From the NCBI GenBank assembly GCA_029339505.1, contig JAQISU010000210.1, positions 14,394,001 to 14,458,000 on the forward strand: 64,000 nt of DNA. The letters run 5' to 3'. The notes under the pieces were generated by a model. The model was not told the origin of the DNA. It worked only from the letters and a program-made list of their open reading frames with translations, and searched no databases. The stretch's first letter is position 1. The number at the start of each line of letters is the position of its first letter. Positions 32,229-41,359 of the stretch are shown one piece after another. The translations under genes and the position numbers were made by a program. The stretch comes from Unio delphinus. Its lineage: Eukaryota > Mollusca > Bivalvia > Unionida > Unionidae.

Positions 32229-32749
32229 TTATTTATTACCAGCACCTAACATCAATTTACTTTTCATAGCCGATTTTATTAAAAATGAAGCCAATTTTTC
32301 TTTAAAAGATTTATCAGGAATACCATTTAACGCATGAATTAATTTCACATCTGCGAGATGCCTGCTTTGCAGATTGCTGCTTTTATAAGCAACATCATGA
32401 AGGTGACAGGCCTTATCAATGGCGTTTATTGGTTCTTCACCGGGGTTGGGTTGATTTTGATTATTGAGTCTGATATCAAGTCTGGTTCCCGGTCCACAGT
32501 AGCTATATCCTGGAAGGTGCTTTTCTCCGGGGTACTTTGCCCATGGGGTTCCAGGGAGCTTTGCCAATTTGGCTGCGATATCACCTCCTCGTTTTTTTTA
32601 AAATCAGATCTCATAGACACAAATCTAAATTTCTTTGTACCACATTGCACGCATTTACCAGAAAGCGCTGATCGGTTATTTTTAGTTGTAACCGTCGTCA
32701 CATCATCTGTGCCAGTACGCGTTTTACACTTCACACAATATAGATCCAT
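32229..32749 (-). CDS. Zinc ribbon plus phospholipase A2 gene, candidate -1 frameshift (element A)
   Basis: The zero frame starts MDLYCVKCK at 32,749 with CVKC...CVQC zinc ligands and would end at 32,426. The PLA2 frame is open to 32,229 and carries YCGPGTRLD and CHLHDVAY, the calcium loop and His-Asp pair of parvovirus-VP1-type PLA2. No ATG precedes the domain; only a TTG is available. The frames meet at an in-phase A_AAA_AAC (32,591-32,597, minus strand), as in B, although the codons just before it differ in number and sequence. The C-terminus ends MKSKLMLGAGNK. It is inferred to be a virion entry enzyme. The next gene, integrase, starts 5 bp after the stop. Confidence 0.75.
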
Positions 32750-32754
32750 AATTT

Positions 32755-33531
32755 ATGTATAGAAATATGGATATAATTGATTTTTCAGCGACTAAAACAA
32801 GAGAACCAATTAAGCATCATGCAGCGCTACCGAACTTTATCCGGATGATTATAATCGGGCCATCTGGATCCGGTAAAACGCAATTGTTGCTCAATTTAAT
32901 AATGAGATGGATGAAGTGGGATAAGTTGTATTGAATTGCCCCTAGCGTAGATGATCAACGATGTTATGAAGTGTTAAAGGATTTTAATGAAAACGTTTCA
33001 GAAATTAAGGGTGAGAACGCCATTGATTTTATAACCGATATCGATGAAGCACCGAGTATTGATGATATTGATGAAGTGTTAAAGGATTTTAATGAAAACG
33101 TTTCAGAAATTAAGGGTGAGAACGCCATTGATTTTATAACCGATATCGATGAAGCACCGAGTATTGATGATATTGATGGAGATATTAACAATTTAGTCGT
33201 ATACGACGATATAATGTTGGATAAACAAAAGAATCCTGCTAGAATATTTTCCCGTGGGCGTCACAAAAACACTGACGTGATATATGTCACTCAACGCTAC
33301 ACTCAGGTTCCAAAAGTCATCAGAGATAACTGCAATATTCTTTCTGTATTCAACGGAGTTAATACTCATACTCTTAGAAATATTTGGCAGACATGGTGTT
33401 CTGATATGGACTTCAATCAATTTCGAGATTTCTTTAGTCATGCTCAGTCGACTCCGCACTGATTCGCAACAATAAATCTACATGATCCTCGGACACGATA
33501 TCGTATCGGACTGGATCAAATATTCGGTTAA
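32755..33531 (+). pseudogene. Packaging ATPase with two stops and an internal duplication (element A)
   Basis: Homologous to the intact gene at 20,022-20,693. It keeps Walker A GPSGSGKT and Walker B NLVVYDD but has TGA at 32,932-32,934 (Leu in B) and at 33,460-33,462 (Gly in B). A 105 bp in-frame tandem duplication (32,968-33,072 and 33,073-33,177) adds 35 residues between the Walker motifs. The frame is kept throughout. Its ATG is 5 bp from the divergent zinc-ribbon ATG. Confidence 0.88.
32968..33177 (+). repeat. 105 bp perfect tandem duplication in the ATPase gene
   Basis: Two copies, 32,968-33,072 and 33,073-33,177, identical as far as I can read, both starting GAAGTGTTAAAGGATTTT. The multiple-of-three length preserves the frame. 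Absent in B. Identity of the copies indicates a recent event. Confidence 0.92.
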
Positions 33532-33547
33532 AATCGTAAAAGAATTA

Positions 33548-33797
33548 TTAACCCAGAACTGAAAACTTTAGCAGCAGAGAGGGTGGATGACAACGAGTTG
33601 CGACCAAAATTAATTAAAAAATCGTTTTCATTTTTTTAGTTAAAATGATTTCGTAGGGAGATTTCAATCAATTTTTTGTCTGAAAACGTTGTAGGGTTCG
33701 CCTTTTTTTGGTTAAAATAAGAATATAAGACGGCTTGTTTTAGGATTTCAATCAAATTTTGTCTAAAAACGTTGTAGGATTCACCCTCTCTGCTGCT
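33548..33797. repeat. Right terminal inverted repeat of A
   Basis: Reverse complement of 14,265-14,514, ending CTGCTGCT against TCATT. Carries the same internal inverted sub-termini. Confidence 0.9.
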
Positions 33798-33802
33798 TCA
33801 TT

Positions 33803-34095
33803 TCTTCATCATATTTCTTTCTTGCTTACATAATTTATTTCGTTAGTTTAGTCATTGGATCCTAAGATCTTGTAAATGTCTGGATACTTCAATACATCAG
33901 CTATTTTTTTTCAAGCTGAAGAATAAGAGGTTTTTTTTTGTTTCACTAACAGGTTTTCTGCGTAATCAACCTGAGAATTCTGGAATTCTTATAAATTTCC
34001 CTGACAGAGTCACGGACTGGTATAAATTTCCTTCTTGCTTCTAATCCGTCACGGGCCAACCGACTAGTTACTGCTTCACCTACTATTACTAATAT
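33803..34095 (-). pseudogene. 289-residue virion protein relic, part 2 (copy D)
   Basis: Continuation of 13,375-14,264 on the far side of element A. It holds the N-terminal part on the minus strand, with a GEAVTSRLARDGLEA-like start and KFIPVRDS, matching 60,300-60,595 and the intact gene at 25,876. Poly-T runs cause frame changes. Confidence 0.6.
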
Positions 34096-34104
34096 AACAA
34101 TGAT

Positions 34105-34498
34105 TTAATGTACACCAACATGAAGGGCGTGACCTCGATAATAGGCCATCTGAATAATCACATGCGGACACTTTATGGAAATATTCAAAACAATAGTAAC
34201 AAAAATAACTAACCCCAAGAGAGCATCTTTGAGAGAAATCTCGGTAAGTTGGAGGGTTTGATCTGGCGAACATTTCCTTGTTTTTTTTTCTTCTCGTTTT
34301 TGTAAGAAGCCATAGTTTAGCTAATGGAAATTTATAAAATTAGGTCGTCGTGCCCTGCTGCATGTCTTTGTTTTACCAGGGAAATTTAAAAGACGGAACA
34401 TCAACTTCTTTTATCGAATATGCATTTTACAAAAATATGTGTATCGTGCTCTCTGTAGTTCCCATAATCAACTGGCCTCCAACGTCAGGCCAACCTAA
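34105..34498 (-). pseudogene. Small membrane-protein relic and end of copy D part 1
   Basis: 34,105-34,340 parallels the one-TM protein at 45,525-45,734 and the relics at 1,510 and 60,600. The remaining bases to the C insertion site match 60,840-61,000 as non-coding flank. The sequence ends at CCGGG, the duplication made by element C. Confidence 0.5.
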
Positions 34499-34503
34499 CC
34501 GGG

Positions 34504-34819
34504 AGCAGCAGGAAGGGTGAACAGACCATAGTTCTCAAGCAAAATAAGCCTTCTACGGAAACCGAAATTATTTCACAAAAAATGCTGCTAGAATGGTTAA
34601 TTTGTGAATCTAATTCTTCCTAGTAGGGGTAATAGATTTTGGAAATCGTTAATCTGATAATCCAAGGCTTCCTCGTGGTAAGCAAAATATACCCAGCGTC
34701 ATTGGTTTTGCCATTGAAATCGTTAATTTGACAATCCAAGGTTTCCTCGTGGCTGCCCAGTGTCGTTGGTGTTGCCCATGGGTTAACTGAATATTTTGCG
34801 AGATTCATGTAAATGATTT
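34504..34819. repeat. Left terminal inverted repeat of C
   Basis: Matches the reverse complement of 44,060-44,382 with several mismatches and small indels, more than A or B show, implying an older insertion. It contains an internal near-duplication of about 40 bp ending CCAAGGYTTCCTCGTGG. Confidence 0.85.
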
Positions 34820-34839
34820 CAACTAAATATTGTATCAAG

Positions 34840-35311
34840 TGTTTTTACCACGTGTTTTTCAACCAATTATGTGGGGTACACCGACAAATGGATCTGGTTG
34901 GCCAGGATCGCCGCACATGACAATTTTAGCATTTTTCAATAACAACCAATCAAGAAATTTGTTTAATACATGCAACGACACCGTGCATATCTCATCCAAA
35001 ATAATAATTTCAGGAATAAATTTCTCACCCATTCAATCGGGAGTCCATTTGTCGCCTTTCCATCGAAAAAAGCTGTGATGAGTACAGCTATTTACCCCTC
35101 GTTGTTTCATTTCTCTGGCAAGTCTATGTGTTGGTGTTAACACAATCAAATTAATGTGTGAACATCCACAGGATTTTCTATGAAATAATTCAATCGCACG
35201 AGTCGTCTTTCCTGATCCACCACAGCCGCTTAAATAAACTGTTTTGTATCTACATATTGGATCAGAACGCGGTGGTGCATTAGATAATTCTGATGTTTGA
35301 TCATTTTTCAA
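34840..35311 (-). pseudogene. SF1 helicase fragment (element C)
   Basis: 35,033-35,311 encodes the Walker A part (YLSGCGGSGKTTRAIELF, TPTHRLAREM, HHSFFRWKGDKW). After a frame change, 34,840-35,040 holds FIPEIII and a CGDPGQP motif. The gene stops at the TIR; helicase motifs IV to VI and the HNH tail are deleted. Confidence 0.8.
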
Positions 35312-38160
35312 ATATTTTTCTTTAATCGTAACATCTGCTGATTTGCAATACTCATGTAGCGTCTCTTTTTAATTCTCCAACACCCCCAAGGTTCATCCCG
35401 AATTGTGAATTTAGCCACTGCGCCGCTATGTTTCGCGTGTATATAAAATGAATCAGTGGCTACTCTAACTGCGGTGTCAGGAAATCTATTTATCATCGAA
35501 AATAAATTAATAGAAGTATAAGCTAACATAGACGCCCTCAGATGTGTACACTGAACACTGTGTCCATCGCAGTAAGTAATAATTGTACCCAATTTAGTTC
35601 CATCGGATAAGAAAGTATCTTTACGATTTACAAATTTACCTTTATTCGTTACATCAGCGATTATAAAATCGTATTCGACGCTGTCTATGATCAACCGCGA
35701 GGAATATCTTGTATTGTTGTATTTACCACCTTCGATGAATTTATCAATTATTCTTCTACCACGATCTTTTTCTTGTCTATTTTCACTTTCAAATAGCTGT
35801 TTGAACCATTTCATGATTTCTTCTTCGTCGATATTAGGAAATCGTTTTCTATTTTCGTTGATTATACTATCTAGATTTGGTAGTAGTAACCAGACTTCAG
35901 TCTGAGCTCGATAACATATAATTGCTTCACTGACAATTAACGATATCGGCATACCGCAATCAATCATATATCGTAACAGCACTATTGACATCCAATGCTT
36001 TTCAGACATATGTCTACCAAGCCAAACATAACTACACGGATGAAACCCTGTAGCTAATTCAAATGATACCATACGAGCGAATCCAGTTAAATCAAAATCG
36101 GGTAGTGGCCCATTAATCGCAACGCGAGTCATCTCATGTGTGGGATGTCCGAAGGGTTTGAAGTATTCACGGGCAAATCCATAGGGGGCGCTCATCGGTT
36201 AGTATGTACTTTTCAGATAGTGACGTATGTGAGGTGAAGTTGTTTGCATTTCTAACATGCACAATGGAGATAATGTTGGCATATCTCAATGCTAATTTGA
36301 TGTAATGTGTCTGATATTTCTTTGGAAACTGCACTTGTGGAAATAGTACATGATATAAGCACATTGTATAACAAAATGGATGCTCCCTTGTGCTTGAAAA
36401 ATTAGCCAGAATTAATCAAAAGTACACTAATTTTAGCAGTTATTAAACTAGGGAAAACGAATTTAACTGAAGTAGGCAATAGCAGCTTCTGAAAGTGCAA
36501 TAAACAAATTACAAAACATCTGAAAAGTAAAAAAAGTTATCGGACAATTTTTCTACAATTTACCTCTGAAGTCCAGGAAGTGAAAATGACCATGCGGAGC
36601 TAGCAGTTTGTTTACATGATCACATCTTAAGTTAGCCCAAGCTGTATACTCTAGAACCTAAAGTACACCCATCAATCATACATCAAAATAAAGGGAATTG
36701 AAAGAAGTTATTCTCCCAACACCTAAGATATACAAAGTCTTTATTATATTGCCAGTATAACCAGTCAAGAAAACCCAGAAAATTATTTTTCTTTAAAATT
36801 CTAACCCTATGCAAAGTACGAAACTGTAGAGCGCCACCATACCCGGGAAAACTCCCGGGATAACACGCGGCCATATCAACGGAAATAATATTCTTGCGGG
36901 TATATTATGTATTCCATAATCCTCCATGGCCATATCCTTTACAGCTTGATTTAACATCTGATAAAAATTCCTTTAGTGTTGGTTTCCATGAGTTTGTTTT
37001 CTCGCAAAATGAGTTGCAGGCGACGGAATTGTAAAGCAGTTTGTTAGTAATTGTTCGTCGTCGAAACTCTTCGAGGAAATACTCTTCGAAACCTCATTAG
37101 CGATTTTTTTCATTGCGTGTTGGAGGGTTTCATTGCGGTATAATTCTCCGTTGGGTCTTACAAAATGATCGAATTTACACTCGGATTTTTCAAAACTATG
37201 TAATAACTACACTGATACAGGATCGTTTTTCTCAACTTTGAATAAAATCAAATAATTTCTCCTCTGTGGAAAATTCTGGAGAGAACTCCTCGGGGATATA
37301 TCTTACGGTTCTATCCCGTGGGAATATTGTTACCGCGGGTGTCCACGCGTGTTTGTTATGATCAATAATTTTAATAGAGGCTCCTCTTGATTTTTATTTC
37401 GCTTCATATAATACCTCTCCGGTGAGTGCTTTTACCGATATTGGACATTTTAATATTCGTTCTAGTTTTGAAACATCTTGAATTGCTGCTCCACGCTCTC
37501 TTACAGTTAATCCAGATTCGGTTATTTTTATACGTCGAAAATCAGTAAATTTAATTCCCCGGGATGCATTCGTGAAGTGTTCTATTATTCGTTCCGCTAC
37601 ACAATTCAACGTTGACGTTGAATCACGAAGTGATTCCGATGATTTTTTCATCGGAGCTAGTTTTTCAATATCGGGTTTATCATTTATCGGATATAGCCCA
37701 TAAACAACTGCTGTTATAGATAAGATTTTTCATAGAATGGTTTGTCAAGTCCGACCAATAACCCTGGTTTGGAATCTCGACTCACAATAACAGTTTTGTT
37801 ATCTTTCAAAATTGGTTCTAGTTTATCTTCGATGATCCAAGTATCCGTTTCTTCGATGTATCTAACAAATTTTATTCTAAAAAATTACTTTTATCGTCCA
37901 ATATGTAAAATTAACATTGCCGCTCTTTCTTCGTTCATGGTATCATCGATCGTGGGCACATTGACATCCTTGTCGATAATTCTGAATGTCGAACAACAGT
38001 GAGATGCTCCATTGCGGTAAAATTCATTAAAACACTCACGAATTTTACCTTTCACTGCTCGGTTTTATATCAGTGTTTTTGATACACCTGAAATTCTGCC
38101 TATGTTAAATATAGTCTTTTTCCAAGGCTTAATTTTCGATAATCTTTCGAATTCATAGTA
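35308..38160 (-). pseudogene. DNA polymerase B, broken (element C)
   Basis: The largest open piece (35,308-36,195, 295 codons) covers the region from GHPTHEMTRVAING through YTHLRASMLAYTSINL to motif C VRVATDSFYI. Motif A (AACYPGSFPGY) lies at about 36,840-36,874, separated by an unrelated ~650 bp insertion (36,184-36,838). Further N-terminal pieces lie at 37,394-37,651 and 37,740-38,160 with frame changes. It supplies the sense codons (Arg, Glu, Trp) at positions where A has stops, which shows the ancestral gene was a single polB-helicase frame. Confidence 0.82.
36184..36838. mobile_element. ~650 bp insertion in polB of C, possible non-autonomous DNA transposon
   Basis: Homology to polB is lost between these points. 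The left edge reads GGGGGCGCTC and the right edge GAGCGCCACC, inverted over about 8 bp with weaker matching further in. CCATA or ATA flanks both sides. No coding frame is recognised inside. The exact TSD length cannot be fixed by eye. Confidence 0.5.
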
Positions 38161-38224
38161 ATTATGGAAATTTTCTTCTATGTATATAATTATGACAAAT
38201 ATTTAAATAAATATTATATATGTC

Positions 38225-38510
38225 TCTTTACAGCTGTGATTGGTTACCTATCGTTAAATTAGCTCGAAGTGGACAATTATGTAGAAACAAATACTGCTTC
38301 ACCCACATGCAAAGTATTTGACGAGGAAGTCTTGGTTCACAACCTTGTAACCAATGTGGCATAGGTGTTTGAGGAAAATCTCAATTATGTTCTCGCTGTG
38401 GTGGGAAAAACTATCAAGAGCTTAAACGATATTATGACACACATACACATATTAATCACCGTGTGATGGTTATAAAATCTCCGCAGGACTACGTAGATAG
38501 AAAAAAAAAA
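38225..38510 (+). pseudogene. Cysteine-rich zinc-binding protein relic (element C)
   Basis: Parallels the gene at 26,966-27,394: LCRNKYCFTHMQS, a cysteine pair QPCNQCGIGV, CSRCGGKNYQELKRYYD and a final KSPQDYVDR. At least two TGA codons interrupt it. It lacks the DADKVP repeats of A. Confidence 0.7.
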
Positions 38511-38589
38511 TAACATCCAAATTAAACAAATAAAATCTCATATAAAAAATGAACGAGGAATACGTTTCACATCCGATTTAAGTTAACTT

Positions 38590-39300
38590 GGGAGTAAAAA
38601 CCGAACACCGAGACCTGTGACGGCGTTTTACGACAACATCATTAAAGACTTTCCGTCGTTTTATTCAGCTGCGTTATACTTCGGTGTCCACATAGAATCT
38701 GTGAGACATGCCGCCGATGTCTATGGGTCTTTGTTTTCCTCGTGGTGAAATAATCGCTGTTTCGTCTTCGAATGATAAATATTTTGCGCGTGACGGCATG
38801 GGTATATAATGCTCGCATATATTTTTCAACGTGGTAATTATGGTAAATAATTTCTACGAGTAATTATACCACTGGTAATTATATCGGTAATTTTGAGTGT
38901 AAAATCCGAAGCATCTCGAAATGGAACTGTCAGATATCGACGAAGAAGGGTTCCTCTTCGTTGTATTAATAATAAAGAATTACAGTTATGGTCGGACAAC
39001 AAAAAAAAAGAACTTATCTCGCTCATAGATTTATTACTGAAATTTACACTAGGGTCATCAACGACGGTTTTGTTGTCTACCATATCAACGTGGATAAATT
39101 AGATAATCGCGTTGATAATTTACGGATTGTTACTCCTAGTGGAAATTGTTATAATAAAAATCCCCTTGGGGTAAAAATCGAGACCTATGACAGCGTTTAA
39201 CGACAACATCATTAAAGACTTTCCGTCGTTGTATTCAGCTGCGTTATACTTACTTCGGTGTCCACATAGAATCTGTGAGACATACCACCGACGGCGTTAT
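38590..39300 (+). pseudogene. HNH endonuclease relic with internal duplication (element C)
   Basis: The core HRFITEIYTRVINDGFVVYHINVDKLDNRVDNL matches the HNH gene of A, though the catalytic-region His is in an altered context (VYHIN). The C-terminal part is present twice: 38,598-38,718 and 39,172-39,298 are about 120 bp direct repeats around GACTTTCCGTCGTT. Frames are broken. Confidence 0.65.
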
Positions 39301-39400
39301 TTCAAAAAAGTTCAATTATAAAGTCTCATTCGCGTGGTTGTAATGTTTTACTTATCAAAATATATAATTTAGACAACATATAATTTTTTATATTTATATA

Positions 39401-39835
39401 ATGACTGATTCGACGACGACCCCCGACGACGAAGAAAATTTCACTAATGGAAAATTCGATGAAGAAGATTTTGACATCCGTTACGAGGAATGGTGCCAAA
39501 ATCAAGAATGGGGTTGGAGAAAATCTATTTTTAGGTGTTATATAGATAATGATGAATTTATGATTAAATTGTACTGTTGCCGTGACAATATAACAATTCG
39601 TGTGTGGGAAGAACTTATTAACATCGAAGAATTTAAAAGGTATCTATTGTCTAATATTCAAGAAAATGATCACACATTGAGAGAATTAAGCAAATCTATA
39701 ACCGTCCCTGAAGGAGTTTCTATTTTCGGTCGAAATTTAAGAACACTCATGAATATACAAGTACGGGTAAACTTTTGTGAGGATCCTATATTTGGAAGAA
39801 AACAGAATGGAACATTTTACTTTATTCCGAATTAA
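39401..39835 (+). CDS. Acidic 144-residue protein of unknown function (element C)
   Basis: An open frame starting MTDSTTTPDDEENF. The first 35 residues are strongly acidic; the rest is mixed with WCQNQEWGWRKSIFRCYID and ITVPEGVSIFGRNL. It has no counterpart in A by eye. It lies between HNH and the small helical gene on the plus strand with only 91 bp (mostly an AT microsatellite) to the next gene. In a degraded element this open frame stands out. Confidence 0.45.
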   Translation: MTDSTTTPDDEENFTNGKFDEEDFDIRYEEWCQNQEWGWRKSIFRCYIDNDEFMIKLYCCRDNITIRVWEELINIEEFKRYLLSNIQENDHTLRELSKSITVPEGVSIFGRNLRTLMNIQVRVNFCEDPIFGRKQNGTFYFIPN

Positions 39836-39843
39836 ATTAAAAA

Positions 39844-39920
<77 letters not shown>

Positions 39921-39925
39921 CAATC

Positions 39926-40270
39926 ATGAACGACGAAATCATCGAAGTAATAAAATCCGATCTCAACCGTGTGCAACATCTCCACGACGATAGAACATTT
40001 ATCAGTGTTTGGTTTGACCGTGAGTATCAGAAAATAGTCTCCGCGAGACAATTAGGTTTTCCAACATACCGCTCAGAATATCGTATTTGTAAAATTTTTT
40101 TACTAGCACGTGATTGTATCATCGCGGTAGCATCAAACCCTGAGTTTGTTGCTATATCAATCACACTGAGAAAAGTTTTTAAATCTATCGTTGACAGATT
40201 TAAACAACAACATATCACCGATGCCGCGAATGAATACGATAACAAGTATGTGCTACCGATGGAAAAATGA
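39926..40270 (+). CDS. Small helical protein of unknown function (element C)
   Basis: An open frame of 114 residues starting MNDEIIEVIKSDLNRV, largely helical and charged, with YRICKIFLLARDCIIAVAS and LRKVFKSIVDRFKQQ. Position and pattern match the small helical gene at 26,047-26,448 in A. Weak similarity only; function unknown. Confidence 0.45.
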   Translation: MNDEIIEVIKSDLNRVQHLHDDRTFISVWFDREYQKIVSARQLGFPTYRSEYRICKIFLLARDCIIAVASNPEFVAISITLRKVFKSIVDRFKQQHITDAANEYDNKYVLPMEK

Positions 40271-40299
40271 AAGGCGTTTCCATTGGAAAATTCGTAGGT

Positions 40300-40320
40300 G
40301 AAAATCCTGAAAGGATTTTC
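40300..40320. repeat. Palindromic mini-element GAAAATCC...GGATTTTC
   Basis: Arms of 8 bp around a 5-base loop, just after the small helical gene. Similar units in C lie at 41,131-41,149, 41,276-41,292, 42,153-42,170, 42,202-42,218, 42,443-42,462 and 44,034-44,050. Confidence 0.85.
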
Positions 40321-40459
40321 CATTTTCAGAGAATCATTTATAAACATCATTTATTAACTCATCGATGTCTGGCGTCGGTGGAATCACCTCGTGATTCAAC
40401 GATGGATTTTCCATTGGAATATTCCTTCGTAATTCACACGTCATCGTTGTAACGTTGCT

Positions 40460-40938
40460 TTAAATTTCCTGTTGTTGTTGTTTTATAAATTCTTGCTGCT
40501 GTGGTAATAGTTTGTCATTGTTTTCAATCGCGATTTTTTTTGTAGACTTTTTCAGCTTCGGCAAAATCCGTGTGTTGCTGTTGTATTGATGCTACGAGGT
40601 TTTTTTTATCTCCGAGGAGAGATTTTTGTTTTCTTCGATGAGTTTATTCAAACGCGATTGTTGTTGCATCAGTGTTGTATATTTGTTCGATAACAGCGCT
40701 GTTGAATTTTGTTGAGTTTGTATTTGATCCGTGTATGTTTTAATTTCCGCGGATAATTTCCCACTGATGTTTTTTAATTCCTCGACATTCCTCCGCTGTT
40801 GTTGAATACGATCCTGCAGCGCTGCTGCCTGTTCGGTTAATCTCTTACCGGATTCTGTACCGGCGAGTCCAGCAGAAAATATTTTATCCGGGGTTGAATC
40901 TATCCATATTTTATATAATCGTAATAATATAATCCCAT
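40460..40938 (-). pseudogene. Glutamine-rich coiled-coil protein, frameshifted (element C)
   Basis: From an ATG at 40,938 (MGLYYYDYIKIWIDSTPDK) the minus strand encodes a heptad-rich coiled coil (AALQDRIQQQRRNVEELKN, TLMQQQSRLNKLIEENKN) that changes frame in two poly-A runs near 40,595 and 40,535 and ends in QQQQEI. It runs opposite to its neighbours. No homologue is seen in A. A tail or scaffolding role is only a guess. Confidence 0.55.
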
Positions 40939-41359
40939 ATTGGGTAGCTGTCTATGGGTCTTTGGTTTCCTCGTAGTGAAATAATCGCTGTTTCGTCTTC
41001 GAATGATAACTATTTGGCGCTTGACGGCATGGTTATATAATACGCGCATATATTTTTCAACGCGGTAATTATGGTAAATAATTTCGACAAGTAATTATAC
41101 CACTGGTAATTATATCTGTAATTTTGAGTGGAAAATCAGAAGGATTTTCAAAGTTGATTTTGCCAAAATACTAGGCTTTTTTTAGCTCAAAATTACCGAT
41201 ATAATTACCAGTGGTATAATTATTCACCATAATTACTTACCATAATTACCAATTTGGGATTTTCACCTATGGACTGAATCTCTTTGAGATTCAAAATGGA
41301 AAATTCTAAGATTTGGAAACAACAGTGTTTTTTATAATAATGGGACAATCGAAGATTTT

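Larger units (their letters stand above)
14265..33797. mobile_element. Element A: Polinton/Maverick-like (adintovirus-like) element
   Basis: Inverted repeats of 250 bp at 14,265-14,514 and 33,548-33,797 start AGCAGCAG and end CTGCTGCT. The flanks repeat TCATT (14,260-14,264 and 33,798-33,802). The related sequence at 60,265-60,290 is an empty site with one TCATT. Without the nested element B the element is about 15.3 kb. It encodes polB, SF1 helicase, an rve integrase, a packaging ATPase, an adenain-like protease, major capsid-like and penton-like proteins, the gene set that defines Polintons and adintoviruses. The 5 bp TSD is shorter than the 6 bp commonly given for Polintons. Polymerase, integrase and ATPase carry stops and the fibre-like gene is interrupted. 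Confidence 0.9.
38714..41256. repeat. Direct and inverted repeats in C
   Basis: 38,714-38,904 recurs directly at 40,953-41,130 (GTCTATGGGTCTTTG to TAATTTTGAGTG). The latter half, 41,059-41,128, also pairs with 41,186-41,256 as an inverted repeat of about 70 bp rich in GGTAATTATACC, separated by about 57 bp. Together they could fold into a large stem. Confidence 0.8.
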
